From: a virus
IMG/VR virus record: IMGVR_UViG_3300031746_000154
Location: 1-25,682 of that record
Strand: one strand, 5' to 3'
Length of the DNA stretch: 25,682 nucleotides
This document shows, piece after piece, positions 6,115 to 12,889 of the stretch (position 1 is the stretch's first letter; each line of letters opens with the position of its first letter). The position numbers and the translations under genes are program-made. The notes below the pieces were generated by a model. That model saw only the letters and a program-made list of their open reading frames with translations. It had not been told where the DNA came from and made no database searches.

Positions 6115-7513
6115 GCCTGTCGCCTCTCTGCGATACCAGAAGGCGGGCGGCGTATGTAAGGACTGTAACACGTGTGCCGACAAGACTCATTGCGCGCCCG
6201 TGCGTAAGCCGCTCCGTCCCTATGACGGCATCAGGCTGACCGCCGACGGGTTCGACTGCGCCCTGCCCGTGGCTCTGGATAGTCACTCGGTCTGCTCGTT
6301 CAAGTGTCTGTATTGCTTCTCTAATTTTCTGGGCGGTCACGGGCATACTGAAGTAGGGCAGACGCGGCTCAATCGCCTAGAACACGTGCTAATAGGTGAT
6401 AGCAAGGACGAGAAGGTCAAGGCGTTCTGGAAGGCGCTCAAGCGCGACCAGAAGCAACCGTGTCCCCTCCAGATGGGCGCGCTCACAGACCCGTTCGACA
6501 ATATTGAGCGTAATCAGGGATGGGCGCTCGGACTGCCTGCGCTCCTAGAAAAATACCATCAGCCGATACGCGTCTCGACGAAGGGGAAATTGCTTATGCT
6601 CCCTGACTATCTGGATGCGTGGAGTAAGCCTGATTTGGTCTGGGTAGCGTTCAGCCTGATAACGACCGATGACGAACTGCTCGCCAAAGTGGACAGATAC
6701 GCGCCGTCGAGCAAGGAGCGCTTCGCCACGATGAAAGCGCTCTCTGACCGGGGAGTCAGCACGAGTCTGCGCTTCAGGCCCGCCATTCCCGGCATCTCCG
6801 ACTCCACGGCCCGAAAGAAGCACGTCTGGAGAGACCTGATTGACAAGGCCGCCGACGCAGGCGCACGCGCTGTCTCGATGGAAGTGCTGTTCGTGCCGGG
6901 CAAGTTAGAGCCTCACGATATGTTTCACTGGCACGAACTGGAGTCGCTCACGGGTTTTCCCCTCCAGAAGATTTACCGGGAGATAACGCCGCGCTACGGC
7001 GCGTGTATCAGGCCGAGTAAGGCGTGGACGGAAGAACTCTTTCTGGCCTGTCACGAGCGCACGAAGAAGAACGGGATGGCATTCGGCGTCAGCGACCCGA
7101 CGTGGAAGGAACTGAACGACTACGGATGTTGCTGTGGAATCGCTCCCGACGACCCCGTGTTCGGGAACTGGCAACGCGAGAACGCCACGAACGTCGTCGT
7201 TGAGGCCAAGAAGGCTTATGACGCAGGCGACACGCTCAGGGAATGGAGCGCCGCAGACGGGATACCAGAATGGGCAGGTAAAGTCCCTATCCAGTCTATG
7301 TGTATGAACACGGGTATCAAGAGCGTGATGATGCGTCACTACACGTGGAAGGATAAACTGCGCGTCACGTGGAACGACCTGAGAAGCGCACGCGGGCCGC
7401 TGAAATACTTTCAGGGCGTGCTGATGCCCAAGAGAGTTCTGGACGGCGACGTGCGCTATGTCTATAATCCTGTCGCGCATAAGCACGAGAAGACTATCTG
7501 GAAAATAAAGTAA
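6104..7513 (+). CDS. Radical SAM enzyme, SplB/Rv2578c-like
   Basis: This 469-residue protein carries the radical SAM [4Fe-4S] motif C-x3-C-x2-C as C64, C68, C71 (CSFKCLYCF). The following region matches the COG1533 (spore photoproduct lyase-like) pattern: GALTDPFDNIE, a strand with VSTKG, a VWVAFSLITTDDELL segment and RFRPAIPGISD. These enzymes cleave SAM to make a 5'-deoxyadenosyl radical. Two extra cysteine sets exist: C18, C21, C24, C30 before the core, and the triplet C342-C344 with C400 after it; either could hold another Fe-S cluster or zinc. The substrate is unknown. Position between a ParB-fold gene and the terminase suggests a DNA-directed or modification role, which is inference. 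The ATG lies inside the end of the ParB-fold gene. It is not QueE-like, being much longer and differently organised. Confidence 0.85.
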   Translation: MASKPVASLRYQKAGGVCKDCNTCADKTHCAPVRKPLRPYDGIRLTADGFDCALPVALDSHSVCSFKCLYCFSNFLGGHGHTEVGQTRLNRLEHVLIGDSKDEKVKAFWKALKRDQKQPCPLQMGALTDPFDNIERNQGWALGLPALLEKYHQPIRVSTKGKLLMLPDYLDAWSKPDLVWVAFSLITTDDELLAKVDRYAPSSKERFATMKALSDRGVSTSLRFRPAIPGISDSTARKKHVWRDLIDKAADAGARAVSMEVLFVPGKLEPHDMFHWHELESLTGFPLQKIYREITPRYGACIRPSKAWTEELFLACHERTKKNGMAFGVSDPTWKELNDYGCCCGIAPDDPVFGNWQRENATNVVVEAKKAYDAGDTLREWSAADGIPEWAGKVPIQSMCMNTGIKSVMMRHYTWKDKLRVTWNDLRSARGPLKYFQGVLMPKRVLDGDVRYVYNPVAHKHEKTIWKIK

Positions 7514-7605
7514 TGACACGCCGCACGGCTCTCGGACTCTGGGCGCTCTTGTTCCTAGCCATCGCCGCCGCCTGCGCCATCCTGTTCGTTCTGGAGAACA
7601 CGTGA
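7513..7605 (+). CDS. 30-residue single-span membrane peptide
   Basis: A short frame starts at ATG 7513, sharing one base with the radical SAM stop (TAATG), and ends at TGA 7603-7605, which overlaps the GTG start of the small terminase (GTGA). The peptide begins MTRRTALGLWALLFLAIAAA and continues through a hydrophobic stretch to a short polar end, so basic residues come first and then one membrane span. Perfect coupling on both sides and the clear topology support translation. The function is unknown; it may simply couple translation into the terminase gene. Confidence 0.55.
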   Translation: MTRRTALGLWALLFLAIAAACAILFVLENT

Positions 7606-8024
7606 AGACAGGCCGACCGAGCAAGTATCCGAGCATAGACCTCGAGAAGGTCGAGACGCTCGCAGGCTATGGCCTGACCGAAGATGAGATAGCCGACTTC
7701 ATAGGCATAAGCCGGGCAACGCTCGCCGTCTACAAGGGCATCCACCCCGAGTTTCTGGACGTCCTAAAACGAGGCAAGACTAAGGCCGATGGCCTAGTCA
7801 CTCAGGCGCTCTACAAGCGCGCCCTGAACGGCGATGTGACGGCGTGTATCTTCTGGCTCAAGAACAGGCAGAGGGACAGATGGCGCGACAGGCACGACAT
7901 CGACCACGCCGGGGAAGTGGCGGCGAAGGTCAGCGGGCAGGTCGTGTTCCTGATGCCGCGCCCTGATGGGGGAGAGGGGCCGGGAAACGAGCAGGGCGGG
8001 CCGGATGAGGAGGAGGGCGGATGA
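7602..8024 (+). CDS. Terminase small subunit
   Basis: This 140-residue protein should recognise the phage packaging site and hand the DNA to the large subunit. The N-terminus GRPSKYPSIDLEKVETLA, a helix-turn-helix (GLTEDEIADFIGISRATL), the YKGIHPEF turn and the C-terminal KNRQRDRW match small terminases of the GRPSKY type. The Gly/Glu/Pro-rich last 30 residues are probably disordered. GTG 7602 follows GGAG at five bases and overlaps the previous stop. The large terminase is about 450 bp downstream, after two short coupled ORFs and a repeat block that may be its binding site. Confidence 0.85.
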   Translation: MKTGRPSKYPSIDLEKVETLAGYGLTEDEIADFIGISRATLAVYKGIHPEFLDVLKRGKTKADGLVTQALYKRALNGDVTACIFWLKNRQRDRWRDRHDIDHAGEVAAKVSGQVVFLMPRPDGGEGPGNEQGGPDEEEGG

Positions 8025-8095
8025 AGTGGCAGGCTAGGGGCCGTTCGCCTCGCACAGGGCCGAAAGTAGGCCATTTTGAGGAGGAACAGGCGTGA
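8021..8095 (+). CDS. 24-residue coupled ORF after the small terminase
   Basis: ATG 8021 overlaps the small terminase stop (ATGA) after GGAGGAGGGCGG, and TGA 8093-8095 overlaps the next GTG start (GTGA). The basic peptide MKWQARGRSPRTGPKVGHFE ends in EEQA, with Trp, Arg and Lys. It may be a real micro-protein or only a leader that keeps ribosomes moving. Evidence is the strong ribosome binding site and coupling; I see no homology. Confidence 0.35.
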   Translation: MKWQARGRSPRTGPKVGHFEEEQA

Positions 8096-8475
8096 CCGCC
8101 GCCCTGCTCCTATGGCTCTGCCTGTGCCTGCCGGGGGACACGCCCTTCCGCCTGCGCCTGCCCTACCCGCCTGTGCCGCTCATCATCCCGGTCGAAGACG
8201 GGCAAGTTCTGCCTATTCGCGTGCGAAGAGACAGAACTTCTCCGAAGACGGGCGATGTTCTGGGGATTCGCAGGGATTCTGCCGAAGCAGGGAGAACTCG
8301 TCCGAAGACGCAGAACTCGCGCTCTATTCTGACGAGTTCTGGGGATTCTGTTCGAAGACGGCAGAACTTCTCCGAAGACCCGGTTCTTCTGAAAGTTCGC
8401 ACGCCCGGCTCCTCCGTAAGGCCGGGAGTTCGCGGCTCATTCTGTTCGTCTGATGAGCGCGGGAGCGAAGGGTAA
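8092..8475 (+). CDS. Hypothetical protein spanning the terminase repeat block
   Basis: GTG 8092 follows GAGGAGG with a seven-base spacer. The 127-residue protein ends at TAA 8473-8475, sharing a base with the large terminase ATG (TAATG). It has a short hydrophobic start (TAALLLWLCLCLPG), then an Arg/Ser/Pro/Thr-rich, apparently unstructured body. The DNA repeats beneath it are not kept in one frame (the third copy of the composite repeat is shifted), so the DNA rather than the protein appears conserved. It may be translated mainly to carry ribosomes to the large terminase gene. Confidence 0.4.
   Translation: MTAALLLWLCLCLPGDTPFRLRLPYPPVPLIIPVEDGQVLPIRVRRDRTSPKTGDVLGIRRDSAEAGRTRPKTQNSRSILTSSGDSVRRRQNFSEDPVLLKVRTPGSSVRPGVRGSFCSSDERGSEG
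8194..8391. repeat. Repeat block between terminase genes, candidate packaging site
   Basis: AGAACTTCTCCGAAGAC occurs at 8233-8249 and 8363-8379, with a two-base variant (AGAACTCGTCCGAAGAC) at 8293-8309. GAAGAC alone starts at 8194, 8244, 8304, 8354 and 8374, spaced 50, 60, 50 and 20 bp. AGAAC or GTTCT starts at 8206, 8233, 8257, 8293, 8312, 8336, 8363 and 8383. CAGAACTCG (8311-8319) and CGAGTTCTG (8333-8341) form a 9-bp inverted repeat, and GTTCTGGGGATTC occurs at 8257-8269 and 8336-8348. Spacings in multiples of ten suggest binding to one helix face. Small-terminase or pac/cos binding is the leading idea, from position only. Confidence 0.55.
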
Positions 8476-9728
8476 TGGAAGGGCTCGTCTACGAGGCGAC
8501 GGCGCGGCAGGCCGTGTTCCACGCCGCTCCCGAGATGTATAAACTATTCGGGGGAGCGATGGGCGGCGGCAAGACGTTCGCGCTCTGCGCTGAAAGCACG
8601 GCTCTCTCGATTGACTATCCCGGCAATCGAGGCTACGTCTGCCGAGACACCTATGCGTCGTTCCAGCGCACGACGGGAATTGTTCTAGAAGACCTGCTCC
8701 TGCGCTCGGGACAAGTGGCGCGGCATAATCAGAGTCGCAAGTTCTACACGCTCAAGAACGGGTCAACGATATTCTATGGCGGACTGGGCGACGACCTGAA
8801 GCAGATAGACAGGCTCAAGAGTATGGAACTAGGGTTCTTTGCTATTGACGAGGCGAGCGAGACGAGCGAGGCGTTCTTCCTGATGCTCGCGAGCCGCCTG
8901 CGTATCCGCCTGCCGGGGATTCGCTACTTCGGCCTGCTCGCAAGCAATCCCGACCCGGGATGGCTCAAGCGCAGATTCATCGACCAGAAACTTCCGAATC
9001 ACCTGTTCGTCCCTGCCTTGCCGAAGGACAATCCCTGTCTCGCGCCGGGATACGTTGAGCGCCTGCGCGAAGTGTTCCCCGAGGACTGGCAGAAGCGCCT
9101 TATCGAGGGCGACTGGTCAGCGTTCGAGGGACTGAATAGCGTGTTCCCGTTCGGGGCCGTCCAGTTAGCAATGAAGCAATCCCCGACGCGCCATAAGCCT
9201 GTCGAACTCGGCGTTGATGTCGCTCGCTTCGGCGACGACGAGAGTAGCATCACCCTGCGTAAGGGCGACGGCGTCGAGATGCTCTGGACGTGCCGAGGCG
9301 CAGACCTGATGACAACGACAGGCCAAGTCGCACTCGCCATCAAGGAGCATAAGCCGAGCGATGTCAAGGTCGACGCGGATGGATTAGGCGCGGGCGTTGT
9401 CGACAGGCTCAGGGAACTCGGCAAGGAAGTTAGCGAGATACACGGCGGCGGCAGGGCGAACGACCCCGAGCGCTTTGCGAATCGCAAGGCGGAAATCTAC
9501 TGGGGGTTCCGTGAGCGCTTGCTCGCCTGCGAAGTGGCTCTGCCGAACGACTTGGAACTCGCCAGTCAGTTAGCGTCGTGTTCGTATAAAGTGCGTTCGT
9601 CAGGGCAAATAGAAATCACCCCGAAGGACGAGATGAAGCGGCAGGGCGTTCGCTCGCCTGACCGAGCCGAGAGCGTCATCTACGCGTTCGCCGCGCCCGG
9701 CATCGGGCCGCGCATCAGGAGTCTATGA
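8475..9728 (+). CDS. terL: Terminase large subunit
   Basis: This 417-residue packaging motor has an N-terminal ATPase and C-terminal nuclease. Seen: Walker A GGAMGGGKT (residues 26-34), Walker B GFFAIDEAS with D125 and E126, a coupling-type motif ASNPDPGW, and RNase H-like nuclease acidic residues at D248 (GVDVARFGDD), D300/D302 (VDADGLGAG) and D396 (SPDRAESVIYA). Length and motif order are complete, so the gene looks intact. It pumps DNA through the portal into the prohead and cuts it. ATG 8475 overlaps the previous stop; no strong ribosome binding site is needed if translation is coupled. Confidence 0.95.
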   Translation: MEGLVYEATARQAVFHAAPEMYKLFGGAMGGGKTFALCAESTALSIDYPGNRGYVCRDTYASFQRTTGIVLEDLLLRSGQVARHNQSRKFYTLKNGSTIFYGGLGDDLKQIDRLKSMELGFFAIDEASETSEAFFLMLASRLRIRLPGIRYFGLLASNPDPGWLKRRFIDQKLPNHLFVPALPKDNPCLAPGYVERLREVFPEDWQKRLIEGDWSAFEGLNSVFPFGAVQLAMKQSPTRHKPVELGVDVARFGDDESSITLRKGDGVEMLWTCRGADLMTTTGQVALAIKEHKPSDVKVDADGLGAGVVDRLRELGKEVSEIHGGGRANDPERFANRKAEIYWGFRERLLACEVALPNDLELASQLASCSYKVRSSGQIEITPKDEMKRQGVRSPDRAESVIYAFAAPGIGPRIRSL

Positions 9729-11923
9729 TGAACATACTCGACCGCATTGCGACACGGATTCTATCTCGGAAGCAGAGCGAGACCTATCGCGCTCTCTTGG
9801 CTACGGGCGGGAAAGCGCCGATATACACGCCGAAGGACTACGCTCGTCTGGCAGAGGCAGGCTACCAGAACTGCGTGACGGTCTATGCCTGCGCGAACCT
9901 CATTGCGAACTCCGCCGGACAAGTCCCGATTGAACTGTATCAGGGCAACGCGCAGGGTGAGGATGAGGAGATTGAACAGCATCCCATTCTGGACATTCTG
10001 GAGCAACCGAACCCTCTAGTGGGAGGAGCCAGATTCACAGAGACCGCCTGCCTATATGAACTGCTCGCAGGCAATTCCTTCGTCGAACGCGTCGGCCCTA
10101 ACAACGGGCCGCCGAGAGAACTCTACACGCTCCGTCCCGACCGAATAAAGGTCGTGCCGGGAACCGTCGCCGAACTAATAGGCGGGTATGAATACACCGT
10201 GAACGGCGCTGTCACGACGCTGGAGGCGAATAAGATTCGTCACCTAAAAAGGTTCCACCCGACGAACGACTGGTATGGCCTGTCGCCGTTGGAAGTAGCG
10301 TCGAAGGGCATAGACATTCAGAACTTCGCTCAGGACTGGAACTCGCGCCTGCTCGTGAACGACGCCACGCCACGCGGCGCGCTCAAGGTCGACGGGATGC
10401 TCTCCGACGAGCAGTTCAAGCGCCTGCGGCGGCAAGTGCGCGCACAGATAAACGGTCTCGAGGGCGACTCGAACTGGCTCTTGCTTGAAGGCGGAACGGA
10501 CTGGAAGCAATTCGGCCTCTCCCCGAAGGATATGGACTGGCTCAAGGCAGACGAAGTCAACACGCGCAAGATATGTTCTGTGTTCAAAGTAGCGCCGGAA
10601 CTCATCGGCGACAGCGCGAACAAGACATACAGTAACTATCAGGAGGCGCGCAAGGCGCTCTATCTGGAGACCGTCCTGCCGTGGCTAGACTGGTATCTCA
10701 GCGAAATGAGCGCGTTCCTGTGTCCCTTGTTCGGCGAGGGAATGTATCTGGCCTACGACAAGGACAGCATCGACGCGCTTCAGGAAGACCGTTCTCAAAT
10801 CTACACGAGGCTCGCCTCGGCTTACTGGCTCTCCCTGAACGAGAAGCGCGTTCAATGCGGATACGATGAAGTGGACGGCGGAGACGCGATAATGGTCCCC
10901 GTCGGCCTCGTCCCATTCGAGGGCGGACTCCCGCCGACCGAGCCGACTCAGGAAGAACTCGACGCCGAAGCGCAGGCGCAGGCCGACTCTGATGCGGCAA
11001 GCGCACAGGCGCTCGCGCAGGGCAAAGAGCCTGCCGAGGAAGACGGCTCGCAGGCGGAAGGGCAGGCCGAGGAAGACGGCGGAGGCAAGAAACCTCCCAT
11101 CCCTCCGAAGAAGGGCAAGGGGATACTCTGGGCAGACGCCGTTCGCAAGGGAGCGAAAGTGGCTCACTTTGAACTGCGCGTCAAGGCTCGTGAGCGCAGT
11201 CTCACGCCCATCGCAGAGAAGTTCCTGCGCGAGCAGGGCGCACGCATCGTTAAGAATATTCGCAATCTGCCGAGCGTGAACGCACGCGGCGGCATCACGT
11301 TCAGCCCTAAAGACGAGGCGCAGAGATGGCTCGACAAGTCCTACGCGTTCTATCGCGAGGCAGGCGAGCGCGCGATGGAGATGGGACTCGCCGCCACGAA
11401 GGGCGAACTGCCTGAAATAAGTATGAAGGCGAACCCCGGTCAGGTGATAAACTTCACGCGCAAGAACGACGCGAAACTCAAGAAGATGATTCTTTATAGC
11501 GGCACGAAGATAGCCGACACGACGATGAGCGAAGTGATGGACAGTCTGGAGCAGGCCGAGACAGAGAACTGGACGGTCACGGCAACGGCGGAGTTCATTG
11601 CTGAGCGCATCGACGAGGGCATCGCGTGGAAGGCCCGGCGCATCTCGCGCACAGAGACGGCGAAGGTCGAGAACTGGGGAGAGTTGGAAGGCTACAAAGA
11701 GGCCGAGTTCGTGGACGGCAAGGGATGGCTCTGCGCCTTCGTGGAGACGAGCAGGGAAGCGCATAAGAAGGCGAGCAACGACTACGAGGCGAACCCGATT
11801 CCCCTTGATGACCCGTTCGTTGTCGACGGCGAGACGATGATGTATCCCGGCGACCCGACGAGCGCCTCCCCCGGCAACGTCATCAACTGCCTCTGCGCGT
11901 TGTATCCCGAAGTGCTAAAGTAG
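9725..11923 (+). CDS. Portal protein fused to a MuF-type head morphogenesis domain
   Basis: This 732-residue protein combines two functions usually carried by neighbouring genes. Residues 1-400 are a HK97-type portal (YQNCVTVYACANLIANSAGQ, QHPILDILEQPNP, TYSNYQEARKALYLETVLPW, DWYLSEMSAFLCP). Residues about 402-465 are a Glu/Ala/Gln-rich linker ending in Lys/Pro. Residues about 470-732 are a Mu gpF-like domain ending with the typical W-x-C-x-F...R-x-x-H segment, DDPFVVDGETMMYPGDP and NCLCALYPE. The portal forms the dodecameric DNA channel at one capsid vertex; MuF domains are ejected or help in head assembly. The frame is continuous with no sign of sequence error at the junction. ATG 9725 overlaps the terL stop. 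Confidence 0.9.
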   Translation: MMNILDRIATRILSRKQSETYRALLATGGKAPIYTPKDYARLAEAGYQNCVTVYACANLIANSAGQVPIELYQGNAQGEDEEIEQHPILDILEQPNPLVGGARFTETACLYELLAGNSFVERVGPNNGPPRELYTLRPDRIKVVPGTVAELIGGYEYTVNGAVTTLEANKIRHLKRFHPTNDWYGLSPLEVASKGIDIQNFAQDWNSRLLVNDATPRGALKVDGMLSDEQFKRLRRQVRAQINGLEGDSNWLLLEGGTDWKQFGLSPKDMDWLKADEVNTRKICSVFKVAPELIGDSANKTYSNYQEARKALYLETVLPWLDWYLSEMSAFLCPLFGEGMYLAYDKDSIDALQEDRSQIYTRLASAYWLSLNEKRVQCGYDEVDGGDAIMVPVGLVPFEGGLPPTEPTQEELDAEAQAQADSDAASAQALAQGKEPAEEDGSQAEGQAEEDGGGKKPPIPPKKGKGILWADAVRKGAKVAHFELRVKARERSLTPIAEKFLREQGARIVKNIRNLPSVNARGGITFSPKDEAQRWLDKSYAFYREAGERAMEMGLAATKGELPEISMKANPGQVINFTRKNDAKLKKMILYSGTKIADTTMSEVMDSLEQAETENWTVTATAEFIAERIDEGIAWKARRISRTETAKVENWGELEGYKEAEFVDGKGWLCAFVETSREAHKKASNDYEANPIPLDDPFVVDGETMMYPGDPTSASPGNVINCLCALYPEVLK

Positions 11924-11932
11924 GAGGACGAT

Positions 11933-12877
11933 ATGCCTAGAAAGGACTTTCGTTTCGAGGTCAAGAGCGTCAAGGACACGGGTGAGTTCACGGGATACGC
12001 GTCCGTGTTCGGCAACGTCGACCGGGGAGGGGACATCGTGGAGCGCGGCGCGTTCACGAAGACCCTCACCGAGCAGGACTCGCTCCCCTTGCTATGGTCG
12101 CACTTCAGCGATACGCCCATCGGCGTCATCGGTGGCAAGGAAGACGACTACGGCCTGTTCGTTCAGGGAACGATGGATATGAATGTTCAGGCCGCACGCG
12201 AGAAGCACTCGCTGATGAAACTCGGAGCCATCAAGGGTATGAGCATCGGCTACGAAACGCTCAAAGAGCAATGGGAAAAGAGCGTCCGTCGCCTGAAGGA
12301 AGTTCGTCTCTGGGAAATATCGCTGTGCGTGTTCCCGATGAACACGCTCGCCTCGGTCACGGGCGTCAAGAGCGTGGACGAGGTCGCTCCGTTCGTTGAC
12401 GGCCTGCTCGCCATTCCCGCCGAGGCAAAGCCTTACCCGAACGAACACTCTGTGCGCCTGCGCGACCCCGACGAGTTCACTCTGGACTCGTTCAAGCGCA
12501 CGCAGAGCGGGCTGATATACGGCACGGTCAACGTCCCCTTGACAGCGAGCGTCATCTGGGCGAAACTGAAGTCCGTCGCTGACGAGAGCGGAGAGTGGAC
12601 GCATCCGCAGGCGTTACGCTTTTCTGCGAAGGACTGGTCAGTAGACGAGGCGAAGGCGTGGCTCAAGGAGCAGGACATCAAATACATCGCGTTCGAACCT
12701 GCCTCTGATAAAGCGGCAGGACGAATAGAGGAGGCCATCGTAGCGTTACAATCACTCTTGGCAAAGATGGAGCCGGAGAAGACCACTCCACCCGAGCCGG
12801 AGCCGACAGACAAGGCGCTCGCGGCCCTCGCGTCCGAGTTGAAAGCGCTCGGCGAACGAATCTCAAATTCACTTTAA
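11933..12877 (+). CDS. HK97-type prohead protease (S78) with C-terminal extra domain
   Basis: This 314-residue serine protease matures the prohead by cutting capsid N-termini and itself. Residues 1-150 show the family core: F-x-G-Y-A-S-V-F-G-N-V-D-R-G-G-D, H57 in LLWSHFSDTPIG and S104 in KGMSIGYE, the likely catalytic pair. After residue 160 comes a second module (EHSVRLRDPDEF, then SAKDWSVDEAKAWLKEQ), a pattern found in some phage head proteins and not part of the minimal protease. The last 60 residues are Pro/Glu/Thr-rich and then helical, like a scaffold tail. The gene has GGAGGACG upstream and lies directly before the capsid gene, as usual. Confidence 0.9.
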   Translation: MPRKDFRFEVKSVKDTGEFTGYASVFGNVDRGGDIVERGAFTKTLTEQDSLPLLWSHFSDTPIGVIGGKEDDYGLFVQGTMDMNVQAAREKHSLMKLGAIKGMSIGYETLKEQWEKSVRRLKEVRLWEISLCVFPMNTLASVTGVKSVDEVAPFVDGLLAIPAEAKPYPNEHSVRLRDPDEFTLDSFKRTQSGLIYGTVNVPLTASVIWAKLKSVADESGEWTHPQALRFSAKDWSVDEAKAWLKEQDIKYIAFEPASDKAAGRIEEAIVALQSLLAKMEPEKTTPPEPEPTDKALAALASELKALGERISNSL

Positions 12878-12889
12878 GGAGACCGAGAC

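Noticed and set aside
6104-7513. Radical SAM enzyme as QueE of a deazaguanine DNA modification pathway
   Set aside because: QueE proteins are about 200-250 residues with a different cysteine motif context, and no queC, queD, folE or dpd-like genes are present in the window.
6905-7636. Minus-strand open frame of 243 codons opposite the radical SAM gene
   Set aside because: It overlaps a gene with strong motif support and lacks a start signal.
8076-8453. Alternative + strand frame starting inside the ribosome binding site of the 127-codon ORF
   Set aside because: Its start TTG 8076 overlaps the GAGGAGG site used by GTG 8092 and has no site of its own. The 8092 frame is coupled to both neighbours.
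10685-11764. Minus-strand open frame of 359 codons opposite the portal gene
   Set aside because: It is a shadow of the portal-MuF gene; the product is Arg/Leu-rich with no domain, and no gene on the minus strand is supported elsewhere.
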